The notes beneath the pieces were generated by a model that saw only the letters and a list, made by a program, of their open reading frames with translations, was not told the DNA's origin and ran no database searches. The position numbers and the translations under genes are program-made. Positions 7,589 through 16,636 of a DNA stretch of 64,000 nt are shown piece after piece. Within the stretch, counting starts at the first letter, position 1, and every line of letters begins with the position of its first letter. Source of the stretch: Cryomorphaceae bacterium 1068 (GTDB taxonomy: Bacteria > Bacteroidota > Bacteroidia > Flavobacteriales_D > Cryomorphaceae); contig JAPVXR010000002.1 in assembly GCA_027214385.1 (NCBI GenBank), forward strand, positions 372,001 through 436,000, written 5' to 3'.

Positions 7589-10500
7589 ATGAACATTAAA
7601 TCTAATACTATGAGAGTGTCCAAAATCGTCTTGATTTTTACAGCTCTGCTCTTGGGCTTAACTACCAGCGTATCAGCGCGAGAATATTTAGGTCCTAAAT
7701 CGAATTCATCCCAAGCCAATGTGAAGGCCAAGGCAGCTACTTGTTCACCTGCGCAAACGCAGAATGAGTTTTTCGTCAATAATGTGCGAACTGCAGCTGA
7801 GACCGGAGGAAATACTTGGTATGACCGAGGGAATGGCTTGCCATTTTACGAAGTTCCTGCGGGTGGTGGAAATCACGCGATTTTTGCGGGTGCATTATGG
7901 ATGGGAGGAACTGATCCTGCGGGTAACTTGAAGTTAGCAGCAGTTCGATTCCGTCAAAACGGAAATGACTTCTGGCCTGGTCCCCTAACGGATGATGGTG
8001 CTGCAACTATTGACGATGCGACTTGTGAAGCTTACGACACGTTTTTCAATATGTCTCGTCAGGCAGTGGAAACACACCGTTACTTCTACACGCTGGTTAA
8101 CCAAGGAATAGACCCGAGCACAGATCCTTTGTTTGAGGATGGGTACTCAATTCCTACTGAAATTCTTGAATGGCCTGCTCATGGTAATACGGGATTAGGT
8201 CAAAGCTTCAATTTGGCACCCTTTGCTGATTTGAGAGATCCTGTAACGGGTGATATCCTAACCACACCAGGTCTATATGAACCTCAACAGGGAGATTATC
8301 CATTATACGATTTGGACTCTGAAATTGATTGTAGGACGAGGTTGGTTACTGATCCTGTTCCACTTTTTGGTGACTTCTCGATGTATTGGATATTTAATGA
8401 CAAAGGAAATATTCACACTGAATCTCAAGGTGACCCTATTGGTATGGAAATCCAAGCACAGATGTTTGCCTTCAACACCAATGACGAGATCAATAACATG
8501 ACTTTTTGCAACTATGTCCTTATCAATAGGGGCTCATTGACGTTGGAAGAAACTTTCTTTGCTCAATGGGTAGATACTGATTTGGGAAATGCTGAAGACG
8601 ATTATGTAGGATGCGATGTTGGAAGAGGTTTAGGTTATTCATACAACGGGTCCAACTTTGACGGAAGCTCAGGGAGTGGTCCTGGTTATGGAACTCAACC
8701 ACCTGCAATTGGAATTGATTTCTTTGAAGGACCTTACCAAGATCCTGACGGTATCAATAACCTCTACGGAATCGGAGAAGGCGAGGCTCTGAATGGATTA
8801 GGTTACAGAAATGAAGCCGATGCATTTCCAGACTCTATTATTGATAATGAGCGTTTTGGAATGAGGCGATTTTTGTATCACCAAAATTCTGAACCACCCG
8901 TTGCTACTCAAGGTCCTCAAGTAGCAGTAGAGTATTATCAAATGATGCAAGGAATTTGGAGAGATAACACTCCCATGTCATTTGGTGGTCAGGGTTATGC
9001 CCCAACCAACCCCAACGCTCTTAGGTCCGACTTCATGTTCCCGGGAGACTCAGACCCGCTTCATTGGGGTACAGGAGGCGTAGATCCGAACTACTCCACC
9101 GCAGGAGGATGGACAGAAGAGAATGAGGGAAACCCTGCTTCTGATAGAAGATTCCTTCAGTCTGCGGGTCCTTTTACACTCGATCCGGGAGAGTTTAATA
9201 ACATTACAGTCGGAGCGGTTTATGCAAGAGCAACTTCAGGGGGGCCCTTCGCATCTGTAAACAGTGTGTTTGTTGCAGATGATAAGGCGCAGGCTTTGTT
9301 TGAAAACTGCTTCAGGCTATTGAGTGGTCCTGATGCTCCTGATTTGACTGTTCAAGAACTTGACAGAACGTTGATCTTCTATTTGAGGAACACCAACGCA
9401 TTAAGTAACAACTTGGGCGAAGCTTATTTCGAGATCGATCCTACGATTCCCGAGTTTGACACTGAAGGAAACCCTTACGATCGCACTTATAATTTCCAAG
9501 GGTATCAAGTTTATCAATTGCGTGACTCTGAAGTGTCGGCAGGTGATTTGGAAGAAACTTCATTGGCAAGACTATTATTCCAAGTTGATATTGAAGATTT
9601 TAATGAGAATGGAGAGCCTATCGCTCAAATCATAAATTATGAGTTTGATGAGCAAATAGGTCTTTCTGTTCCAAGGGAGAAGGTGAACGGTCAGAATGTT
9701 GGTATCTCTCACTCGTTTGAGGTAACTGATGATCTTTTTGCGCAAGGAGACAATAGACTCATTAATTTCAAAAAATACTATTACATGGCTGTTGCCTATG
9801 GGTACAACATGTATGAGCCTTACAATCCGGATCCTGATAATCCAACGGGACAGGCTTCTCCATACTTGGTCGGACGCTCTTCCGCTACCGGTGCTATCAA
9901 TCCGGTCGTGGCCATTCCATCTAAGCCAGCGCCTAGAACTTTTGGTACGGTTGCTAATTCCAGCTATGGAGACGGTTTACCAATTACCAGAATTGAAGGA
10001 ACGGGTAATGGAGGAAATGAGTTGAGGTTGACACAGGGTACAATTAATAATATAATGGCTGGTGCACCTTATAAGGCTGATACTCTTGTATACGAGACTG
10101 GTTTCGGACCGTTGAATGCCAAAGTTGTTGATCCTCTTAATGTAAGAGCTGCCGATTTTGTTTTGAAATTCTATAACGATGTGGATGAGGAAGGCAACTA
10201 TACTGGCGATTTTGATGATGCTCGGTGGTTTTTGATCGACAAAGCAAACCCAAATGATACAATTTTCAGTGAGAACACCATACGTGTAGCGAATGAACAA
10301 ATCGTTCCTGAATATGGAATAAGCGTAGAGATAGGCCAATATGATTTTGAAATCTCGAATCCACAGGCTGAAAACACCAAGTTTATGCCAGCACTTCTAA
10401 ACTCTTCTGTTTCATATAGCACTGAAGGTGGAGAATGGTTGTCAGGTGTTGCAGACCAAGAAGGATTCACTTACCTCAACTGGGTTAGAGCGGGAACTGT

Positions 10501-12025
10501 CGTAACAGAAGACCCTGAAGGGGATGAACCTTGTTATTTGCCGGAACCGACACCCGAGGATCCGAATCCGCTTCCACTGGATGCCTTCTGGGATGATAAG
10601 TTGGGTATTGATGACAGACAAGTTTATGAAGATGTAGTAGGAGGAACTTTTGCACCTGCTCACTTGGTAAATCAGAACAACTGTGGATTAGGTGCATTCA
10701 ATACCATCGCTGAGTCTCAATCTCGAACAAATACTTCAAATCGGGATATGACTGATTTGAGTTCAATGCAGGTAGTCATTACTCCGGACAAGTCCCTTTG
10801 GACTCGTGTTCCTGTATTTGAGATGCAACATGATCCCGCTTTCTCTCAATTAGGAGTTGAAAAAATGCTATTGAGAGGAGCGCTCTCCGTCGATAAGAAT
10901 GGTCTGAACCAATCTCAGGATGGAGTAAATGAGGAAGAAGCAACCTACTTTGGCGAACAAGTCTACACAACAGAATATGTAGATGAGTTAATCGATGACT
11001 TAGATGAAGATGAGCTCAATGCCTACTTGATTGCTGTTGATAGTGAATACCCTTCATTGAATATCGTAGAGGGCGTTGGATCAGATACTGAATTCTTCCC
11101 ATACCGATTGGTCGGTCTCTCATTCGGAATGGGTTACTTTCCAGGTTATGCGATCAATGTTGAAACTGGCGAAAGATTGAACATGGGCTTCGCAGAGAAT
11201 TCATTCTTTGGAGCTGATAATGGTAGAGATATGCTCTGGAATCCATCGGCACGTATATCTTCTCCTCTCGGACAGCAATTGTTCTTAGGAGGCGAGCATT
11301 ACTTCTACGTATTCGACAATAATGCTCTATACAAAGACGATGATGGCGAATTCCCGATGTATGATGGCGGAAAGTATGCGTTTGATGCCTTTACAGATGG
11401 AAGTGCCAGTGATCGACGTAGAACTTTTGCAGGATTGGAATGGGTAGGTTTCCCGCTCTTAGCTCAAGGGTTTGAGTATCGAAGTCCTCAAGATGGATTG
11501 GTACCTGGTGAAGTGATTATTTCAGCCAGTGTTGCCAGACCTTATGAGCCTTATGCTACGGCAGCGGATGAATTAGGAGACGGATCACTTCCTTACATCC
11601 CAACGGGTGAATCACTCGAATTAAGTGATAACCAGTGGTATCCCATGTATGAATTCAGCACCAAAGGTTCAGAAGTATTCGTGAATCAAGAAGTAGTAGC
11701 CGAGGAATCATTAAATTTGATAGACATTGTACCAAATCCTTACTATGCTTACAGCTCATATGAGCAAAGTAGAGTGGACAACAGGGTGAAGTTTATCAAC
11801 TTACCTCCTGAGTGTAAAATTCAAGTATTTACAGTTAACGGTACTTTGATTCGAATTCTCGAAAAAGACAATCCAAATACTTTCTTGGAATGGGATCTTA
11901 GAAACGAAGCGTTCATTCCGGTAGCAGGAGGTATTTACTTAATCCACGTGTCAGTTCCCGGCGTTGGAGAGCGAGTACTGAAGTTTTTCATGGCGACTCG
12001 ACCTGCTGACTTAAGAAACCTCTAA
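7589..12025 (+). CDS. Very large secreted protein with T9SS-type C-terminal region
   Basis: The product has about 1,478 residues (1,471 from the ATG at 7610, which gives the more usual signal peptide MRVSKIVLIFTALLL...). The mature N-terminus carries a conserved block seen in large Bacteroidota exported proteins (NNVRTAAETGG..., GALWMGGTDPAG, FWPGP). The body is acidic, Gly/Asn/Asp-rich and without a catalytic motif that I can name. The C-terminus resembles a type IX sorting domain: IVPNPYYAYSSYE, then IQVFTVNGTLIR, then GGIYLIHV. It continues with an unusual tail, KFFMATRPADLRNL. It is 6 bases downstream of the receptor gene and 27 upstream of the PorV-like gene, so all three are probably co-transcribed. 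A surface-exposed or receptor-associated role is inferred, not shown. Confidence 0.78.
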   Translation: MNIKSNTMRVSKIVLIFTALLLGLTTSVSAREYLGPKSNSSQANVKAKAATCSPAQTQNEFFVNNVRTAAETGGNTWYDRGNGLPFYEVPAGGGNHAIFAGALWMGGTDPAGNLKLAAVRFRQNGNDFWPGPLTDDGAATIDDATCEAYDTFFNMSRQAVETHRYFYTLVNQGIDPSTDPLFEDGYSIPTEILEWPAHGNTGLGQSFNLAPFADLRDPVTGDILTTPGLYEPQQGDYPLYDLDSEIDCRTRLVTDPVPLFGDFSMYWIFNDKGNIHTESQGDPIGMEIQAQMFAFNTNDEINNMTFCNYVLINRGSLTLEETFFAQWVDTDLGNAEDDYVGCDVGRGLGYSYNGSNFDGSSGSGPGYGTQPPAIGIDFFEGPYQDPDGINNLYGIGEGEALNGLGYRNEADAFPDSIIDNERFGMRRFLYHQNSEPPVATQGPQVAVEYYQMMQGIWRDNTPMSFGGQGYAPTNPNALRSDFMFPGDSDPLHWGTGGVDPNYSTAGGWTEENEGNPASDRRFLQSAGPFTLDPGEFNNITVGAVYARATSGGPFASVNSVFVADDKAQALFENCFRLLSGPDAPDLTVQELDRTLIFYLRNTNALSNNLGEAYFEIDPTIPEFDTEGNPYDRTYNFQGYQVYQLRDSEVSAGDLEETSLARLLFQVDIEDFNENGEPIAQIINYEFDEQIGLSVPREKVNGQNVGISHSFEVTDDLFAQGDNRLINFKKYYYMAVAYGYNMYEPYNPDPDNPTGQASPYLVGRSSATGAINPVVAIPSKPAPRTFGTVANSSYGDGLPITRIEGTGNGGNELRLTQGTINNIMAGAPYKADTLVYETGFGPLNAKVVDPLNVRAADFVLKFYNDVDEEGNYTGDFDDARWFLIDKANPNDTIFSENTIRVANEQIVPEYGISVEIGQYDFEISNPQAENTKFMPALLNSSVSYSTEGGEWLSGVADQEGFTYLNWVRAGTVVTEDPEGDEPCYLPEPTPEDPNPLPLDAFWDDKLGIDDRQVYEDVVGGTFAPAHLVNQNNCGLGAFNTIAESQSRTNTSNRDMTDLSSMQVVITPDKSLWTRVPVFEMQHDPAFSQLGVEKMLLRGALSVDKNGLNQSQDGVNEEEATYFGEQVYTTEYVDELIDDLDEDELNAYLIAVDSEYPSLNIVEGVGSDTEFFPYRLVGLSFGMGYFPGYAINVETGERLNMGFAENSFFGADNGRDMLWNPSARISSPLGQQLFLGGEHYFYVFDNNALYKDDDGEFPMYDGGKYAFDAFTDGSASDRRRTFAGLEWVGFPLLAQGFEYRSPQDGLVPGEVIISASVARPYEPYATAADELGDGSLPYIPTGESLELSDNQWYPMYEFSTKGSEVFVNQEVVAEESLNLIDIVPNPYYAYSSYEQSRVDNRVKFINLPPECKIQVFTVNGTLIRILEKDNPNTFLEWDLRNEAFIPVAGGIYLIHVSVPGVGERVLKFFMATRPADLRNL

Positions 12026-12052
12026 GAATCTATTTCCTACAATCAAACGATT

Positions 12053-13120
12053 ATGATGAATCGATATAAAAATGCAATCCTGACCTTAGCGGTTCTTTCA
12101 GGAGTTTTATTTACATCATCTGTATTTGCAGGGAACCCTGATCGCGCTGGCTCTGCGGGAGGACTGCAGTTATTGATCAATCCTTGGGCGCGCAGTGGAG
12201 CCTTCTCTGGTGCCAATATGGCTGACGCAACGCCGGTTGAGTCAATGTTTTTAAACGTGGCAGGCCTAGCTTTTGTCGAACAAACAGAAGTTTCATTTAC
12301 ACATACCAACTACCTTTCAGGGGCAGATGTTGCGATAAACTCCGTAGGAATTGCCCAAAGAGTAGGTGAGACAAGTGTATTGGGGATTTCGATTAGCGCA
12401 ATGGATTTTGGTGATATCAGACGTACAACGACAGAGACTCCGGACGGAGACGGAACCTTCTTCAATGTGAACATGGTGAATTTAGGACTGTCTTTTGCCA
12501 AAGCCTTCTCAAATAGCATTTATGGAGGAATTACACTTAAGATTCTTTCAGAAAGTGTAGCTGACCTTAGTGCTTCCGGTGTTGCTATAGACGCAGGGAT
12601 TAAGTACGTAACAGGGGAGAGAGACCAAGTTAAATTTGGTATAACGTTGAAGAATGTTGGTCCTGCGCTTTCTTTTGAAGGAGACGGGTTGAGTTTTGAA
12701 ACAGAAGCTCCCGACGATTTATATGCTTTCACAGCTGAGTTGAGAAGTGCTGAATATGAACTTCCATCTCTTGTATCGATAGGTTTCAGCTATGACTTCT
12801 TATTGCCCGAAAATCACTATTTGACAGCTCATGGAACGTTCATCGCGAATTCCTTTAACAATGACAACTACTTGTTCGGTCTTGAATATAGCTTCTTGAG
12901 AAAGTTCTATTTGCGCGGTGGTTACCACTACGAAGAGAATATTTTCAATGATGCCGATCGTCGAGTTGTTTATACTGGTCTTTCAGCCGGTGCCGGACTT
13001 GAGTTTGAATTCGGTGAAAAGAGATCACGTATTAGCGTAGATTATGCCTACCGTGCTACCATGCCATTCGATGGTTCTCATTCAATAGGTGCTAGAATCC
13101 ACTTGGGTCGGCCTGAGTAG
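12053..13120 (+). CDS. PorV/PorQ-family outer-membrane protein
   Basis: The 355-residue product has a signal peptide ending VFA-G (about 24) and the fold signature of the PorV/PorQ (UPF0164-like) beta-barrel family: an early GLQLLINPWARSGAFSGANMAD block, NVAGLAF, alternating strands, and a C-terminal barrel closing with RIHLGRPE. PorV itself is encoded elsewhere in this window, so this is a paralogue. PorV carries T9SS clients from the translocon to the PorU sortase. By analogy this one may handle the giant protein encoded just upstream, but that is an inference from gene order. A hairpin with a T run follows the gene. Confidence 0.8.
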   Translation: MMNRYKNAILTLAVLSGVLFTSSVFAGNPDRAGSAGGLQLLINPWARSGAFSGANMADATPVESMFLNVAGLAFVEQTEVSFTHTNYLSGADVAINSVGIAQRVGETSVLGISISAMDFGDIRRTTTETPDGDGTFFNVNMVNLGLSFAKAFSNSIYGGITLKILSESVADLSASGVAIDAGIKYVTGERDQVKFGITLKNVGPALSFEGDGLSFETEAPDDLYAFTAELRSAEYELPSLVSIGFSYDFLLPENHYLTAHGTFIANSFNNDNYLFGLEYSFLRKFYLRGGYHYEENIFNDADRRVVYTGLSAGAGLEFEFGEKRSRISVDYAYRATMPFDGSHSIGARIHLGRPE

Positions 13121-13137
13121 ATTACAGAATAACTTTT

Positions 13138-13145
13138 TATCTTTG
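13138..13145 (+). promoter_or_regulatory. -7 element (TATCTTTG) directly before the greA leader hairpin
   Basis: An exact TANNTTTG octamer lies 58 bases before the greA ATG. A transcript from it would begin near 13150 and immediately enter the hairpin at 13153-13178. No well-spaced -33 TTG is visible. Confidence 0.5.
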
Positions 13146-13152
13146 CATTAAT

Positions 13153-13184
13153 GAGAAAGCCCTGTAATGGGTTTTCTCTTTTTT
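13153..13184 (+). terminator. Hairpin with T run between the PorV-like gene and greA
   Basis: GAGAAAGCCC (13153-13162) pairs with GGGTTTTCTC (13169-13178) with one G-T wobble and a six-base loop, followed by six T. It can end the upstream three-gene operon. It also lies within the first bases of any transcript made from the -7 element just before it, so it may act as a promoter-proximal attenuator for greA. Confidence 0.75.
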
Positions 13185-13202
13185 GATATATACCACACTG
13201 AC

Positions 13203-13676
13203 ATGTCACAATTAAGCTATTATACTAAGGAAGGTCTCCAAAAACTCAAGGATGAGCTTGATCATCTGAAAAGAGTCGAGAGGCCCGACATCTCCAGGCA
13301 AATCGGAGAAGCAAGAGATAAAGGAGATCTTTCTGAAAATGCAGAGTATGACGCTGCAAAAGAGGCACAAGGTCATCTCGAGGCCAAAATTGCTAAACTC
13401 GAAGATGTTGTTGCCAACGCTAGGATCATTGACGAATCTCAAATAGATAATTCGAAAGCATTCATTTTGAGTACAGTTAAGATCAGAAACATCGCCAACA
13501 ATGCGGAAATGTCATATACGCTGGTAGCCGAAAATGAGGCTGATTTGAAGCTGAGAAAAATTTCCATTGAATCGCCAATCGGAAAGGGTTTACTTGGAAA
13601 GGCAGTAGGAGATATTGCAGAAATTCAAATCCCTTCTGGACTCGCCAAGTTTGAAGTATTGGAAATATCTCGATAA
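13203..13676 (+). CDS. greA: Transcription elongation factor GreA
   Basis: The 157-residue protein has the standard GreA plan. An N-terminal antiparallel coiled coil (about 1-75) carries the conserved acidic tip region GDLSENAEYDAAKEAQ, and a C-terminal FKBP-like domain has SPIGKGLLGKAVGD and a closing EVLEISR. GreA enters the RNA polymerase secondary channel and stimulates cleavage of backtracked RNA. The longer in-frame start at 13167 would place coding sequence inside the leader hairpin and lacks family similarity, so the ATG at 13203 is chosen. The stop overlaps the next ATG by one base, which indicates translational coupling to the HIT gene. Confidence 0.95.
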   Translation: MSQLSYYTKEGLQKLKDELDHLKRVERPDISRQIGEARDKGDLSENAEYDAAKEAQGHLEAKIAKLEDVVANARIIDESQIDNSKAFILSTVKIRNIANNAEMSYTLVAENEADLKLRKISIESPIGKGLLGKAVGDIAEIQIPSGLAKFEVLEISR

Positions 13677-14065
13677 TGGCTTCAATTTTTACCAAAATTA
13701 TAAGTGGTGAGATTCCATCTCATAAGGTTCATGAGAGCGATAAGTTTATTGCTTTTCTTGACATTAATCCGCTTAAAGCGGGTCACACTTTGATCGTGCC
13801 TAAAGAAGAGATCGATTACATTTTCGACATGCCTGATGGGCTGTTGAGTGAGATTCTTGTTTTCTCAAAGGAAGTTGCGCGGAAAATAGAATCAGTCGTG
13901 GAATGCGAGAGAATCGGTGTTTCGGTAATTGGTCTGGAAGTACCTCATGCTCACGTTCATCTTATTCCGATGAATTCAGTTTCTGATATGAACTTTGCTA
14001 AGCCAAAACTCGAATTGGATTCGGATTTCATGTCCGATTTAGCAGAAAAAATTCGTCAAGCTTAA
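13676..14065 (+). CDS. HIT family nucleotide-binding hydrolase
   Basis: This 129-residue histidine-triad protein has the catalytic HAHVHLIP motif (His91, His93, His95) and the N-terminal IFTKIISGEIPSHKVHE signature of the Hint/HinT branch. Family members hydrolyse nucleoside phosphoramidates or dinucleotides. The loop before the triad reads VIGLEVP where AGQEVP is usual, so substrate preference may differ. It overlaps greA by one base and ends one base before the convergent ruvC stop. Confidence 0.9.
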   Translation: MASIFTKIISGEIPSHKVHESDKFIAFLDINPLKAGHTLIVPKEEIDYIFDMPDGLLSEILVFSKEVARKIESVVECERIGVSVIGLEVPHAHVHLIPMNSVSDMNFAKPKLELDSDFMSDLAEKIRQA

Positions 14066-14066
14066 T

Positions 14067-14618
14067 TTACCCTCTTTTTCTTCCAGGATTAGCTGATAAA
14101 TAGGCCTTCCATGATGAGAAGGACTCTTTTTCTTTGCTGCCTCCTTGAAATCCATGACAGACTGCCGCAGCCAGTGCATCTGATGCATCAAGACTATCGG
14201 GTAACTCTTTTAGCCGGAGGACCGTTTGAAGCATTTTCGCAACTTGTTCTTTTGACGCGTTACCATTACCGGTAACGGATTGCTTTATTTTTCGCGGAGC
14301 ATATTCACAGTATGGCATGTCCCGACTCAATGCAGCAGCGATAGCCACTCCTTGAGCTCTGCCAAGCTTCAGCATAGACTGCACGTTTTTTCCGAAAAAA
14401 GGGGCTTCGATAGAAAGTTCATCGGGATGAAACTCGTCAATCAACGATACAACACGATCAAAGATTTTCTTCATTCGGACGGCATGGTCAGGATATTTCC
14501 CGAGTTTGATCACTCCATAACCTAACATTTCAAAGCGCTTCCCTTCCACCTTAATGATGCCGTACCCCATGATCGTTGTCCCCGGATCCATGCCCAAGAT
14601 GATGCGCTCCTTCTTCAA
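14067..14618 (-). CDS. ruvC: Crossover junction endodeoxyribonuclease RuvC
   Basis: RuvC resolves Holliday junctions made during recombination, working with RuvAB. The 183-residue product has all four acidic catalytic residues of the RNase H-like fold: Asp11 (GMDPGT), Glu71 (SIEAPFF), and Asp144 and Asp147 (DASDALA). Length is typical, with a short basic C-terminal tail. Its start is only 22 bases from the start of the divergent membrane-protein gene. A quasi-palindrome TACCTTTAAAGGCTA between the two could provide -7 elements for both. Confidence 0.95.
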   Translation of the reverse strand: MKKERIILGMDPGTTIMGYGIIKVEGKRFEMLGYGVIKLGKYPDHAVRMKKIFDRVVSLIDEFHPDELSIEAPFFGKNVQSMLKLGRAQGVAIAAALSRDMPYCEYAPRKIKQSVTGNGNASKEQVAKMLQTVLRLKELPDSLDASDALAAAVCHGFQGGSKEKESFSSWKAYLSANPGRKRG

Positions 14619-14639
14619 AACATTACCTTTAAAGGCTAA

Positions 14640-15545
14640 ATGTATAAAAGAGTTTCCATAGCCCTTCGGAACCCCAAGGTTTCCATTACTCTTCGTTTGG
14701 CCACGTTGACACTTCTGGGTTCTTTGGCATGGTTCAAATTCAAAGGACTGGAGTTCGCAAGTGGTTGGATTCAGGTTAGTTTGCTTTATCCTCTTTTGGT
14801 TGCTGCGCTTCTCTCAGCCTTTAATTTATCCACCGAATCCGCAAAATATCAGAGCCTGTTTGGGAAAGATCGAATTGATTTCATGAATTCCTTTCGCTCC
14901 GTGCTCGCAGGGATGAGTGTGGGAATCTGGACACCAAATCGGGTAGGGGAATTTGTGGGGCGACTCAGGTATGCTCCCTATGGTGAAAAGAAAAGATCGA
15001 TGGGAGCAACGGTAACCGGCTCCTTTCTTCAAGGTGGGGTGACCGTTCTCTTTGGTTGTGTTGGCCTCATGTTGTTTGAATTCAATATGGAGATGCCGGT
15101 TAATTTGAACATGGTCTTGGCAGGTGCAATGCTTTTCGCTTTGGCTGTGGCGCTGATTTTTCGAAAAGGGCCAATTGCTCGTTTGCGTAAGAAGCATTAT
15201 GAAGTCAAAGGAACTGAATTGTTGGTGGCATTCAATTGGGCGACTCTCCGATATGCTATTTTTTCAACTCAGTTTGTCATCTTGCTATTCGCCTTTGGTT
15301 TTAGCGGTACATTACTTGAAGCATTTTCAGGGGTGTTTCTACTCTACGCCATACAGTCTTACATTCCCGGGTCATTCCTGTCCGAACTTGGCGTGCGTGA
15401 AGTCCTGTCCGTCCTGTTTTTTGCATCGTTTTTCGAAAACCCAATCGGAGCACCTTTGGCCGCATTTTGCCTGTGGGTGCTGAATATTGGCCTTCCGATT
15501 CTAAGCTGGTCAGTGTATTCGGGATTTAAAAAGCTCGAAGCGTAG
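14640..15545 (+). CDS. Flippase-like / lysylphosphatidylglycerol synthase transmembrane family protein
   Basis: The 301-residue product is an integral membrane protein with about seven to eight hydrophobic helices and the family core [15 protein letters not shown] (about 98-112), [13 protein letters not shown] and a later [14 protein letters not shown] segment. These are hallmarks of the UPF0104/LPG-synthase TM family, which includes lipid flippases. The aminoacyl transferase domain of true MprF is absent. The next gene, starting two bases after the stop, is an integral-membrane GT2, so a role in moving or making a glycolipid is plausible. The substrate is unknown. Confidence 0.75.
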   Translation: MYKRVSIALRNPKVSITLRLATLTLLGSLAWFKFKGLEFASGWIQVSLLYPLLVAALLSAFNLSTESAKYQSLFGKDRIDFMNSFRSVLAGMSVGIWTPNRVGEFVGRLRYAPYGEKKRSMGATVTGSFLQGGVTVLFGCVGLMLFEFNMEMPVNLNMVLAGAMLFALAVALIFRKGPIARLRKKHYEVKGTELLVAFNWATLRYAIFSTQFVILLFAFGFSGTLLEAFSGVFLLYAIQSYIPGSFLSELGVREVLSVLFFASFFENPIGAPLAAFCLWVLNIGLPILSWSVYSGFKKLEA

Positions 15546-15547
15546 CC

Positions 15548-16636
15548 ATGTACATGCTGGTATTTCTACTCAGTCTTTATTTTATTTTTCTGCTTTATAG
15601 CCTGGCGCCCGCCCCGGATATGGAGACTAGTCAAGTGCCAAAAGAGATTGAGGGCCTTTCAATTTTGATTCCATTCCGCGACGAGGCCAATAACTTGCCT
15701 CAATTATTAGAATCGCTTAAAGCTGTCAATTTTTCCTTCCCTGTCCAATTTCTATTCATCAATGACCACTCACAAGATGAGTCGGTTTCGATTGTTGAAA
15801 AATTTGAGGGAGCTCGAATTATTTCATCGGATCGGGAAGGAAAGAAATTTGCCATTCAGAAGGGCGTTGAAAGCGCCAGTTATCCTTGGGTCCTAACGCT
15901 TGATGCGGATGTGAAAATCACTCCTGAACTTTCTAGGGCTCTTGACGTCTTGGATGTGCGTCAAGGCAAGATGTTCTTGTTTTCCTTATCACCTACTCGT
16001 CGTGGAAGAATGGTCGCCGCCTTTTTTGACTTGGAGTTTATCGCCCTTCAGGCCATTGGTATTGGGATGGCTCAGAAAGGGAATCCGATTCTTTCCAACG
16101 GAGCATGCCTGCTTTTTTTGAAAGATGCGTTCTCGAAAGCAAACACGAAAAGGCAAGATTACCACATTCCTTCGGGAGACGATATTTTTGGAATGTTCGC
16201 CATCGCCGAGGTGTTTGGAAAAGAAGCAGTGAAAGTCGCTTCAGTCGAGCCATTGGTGACGGTCTCCTTTCCTGAAAAGTTAATTGAACTTCTCAGCCAA
16301 AGATCCAGATGGATTTCTAAAACATTAGATGTTCCCGATGTGAAGTATAAATTTCTTGCTTTTCTCATGGGCATTATTCATTTAACCCCTTTGTTTGTGT
16401 TGATCGCGCTGCTACTTGGATTGAGATGGCCTGATGCCCTAGCCATACTTTTTATAAAATGGTTGGGAGAGTGGATATTCTTCTGGATCGTATCAAAAAA
16501 CTATCAACGCAGAGACTTACTTTTATATCTGCCTTTGTCTCAATTACTATATCCTATCTATACATTTGCCCTAATCGCTTTGGGAGTCTATCGAAAGCTC
16601 CAATTCAAGAAATCACAGCTCAATGCAGCAGGATAA
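15548..16636 (+). CDS. Membrane-anchored family 2 glycosyltransferase
   Basis: The 362-residue protein starts with one TM helix (about 2-20) and ends with two to three more (about 268-350). Between them is a GT-A domain with ILIPFRDEANN (40-49), the metal-binding DAD (119-121), GDD (210-212) and the QRSRW motif (251-255) typical of processive or lipid-linked GT2 enzymes. Active on the cytoplasmic face of the inner membrane; donor and acceptor cannot be read. It follows the flippase-like gene by two bases and its last 14 bases overlap the next gene, so the three are probably one transcript. Confidence 0.82.
   Translation: MYMLVFLLSLYFIFLLYSLAPAPDMETSQVPKEIEGLSILIPFRDEANNLPQLLESLKAVNFSFPVQFLFINDHSQDESVSIVEKFEGARIISSDREGKKFAIQKGVESASYPWVLTLDADVKITPELSRALDVLDVRQGKMFLFSLSPTRRGRMVAAFFDLEFIALQAIGIGMAQKGNPILSNGACLLFLKDAFSKANTKRQDYHIPSGDDIFGMFAIAEVFGKEAVKVASVEPLVTVSFPEKLIELLSQRSRWISKTLDVPDVKYKFLAFLMGIIHLTPLFVLIALLLGLRWPDALAILFIKWLGEWIFFWIVSKNYQRRDLLLYLPLSQLLYPIYTFALIALGVYRKLQFKKSQLNAAG

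Noticed and set aside
9977-10339. 120-residue minus-strand frame inside the giant secreted protein gene
   Set aside because: No start context or family resemblance; coding strand is clearly the plus strand.
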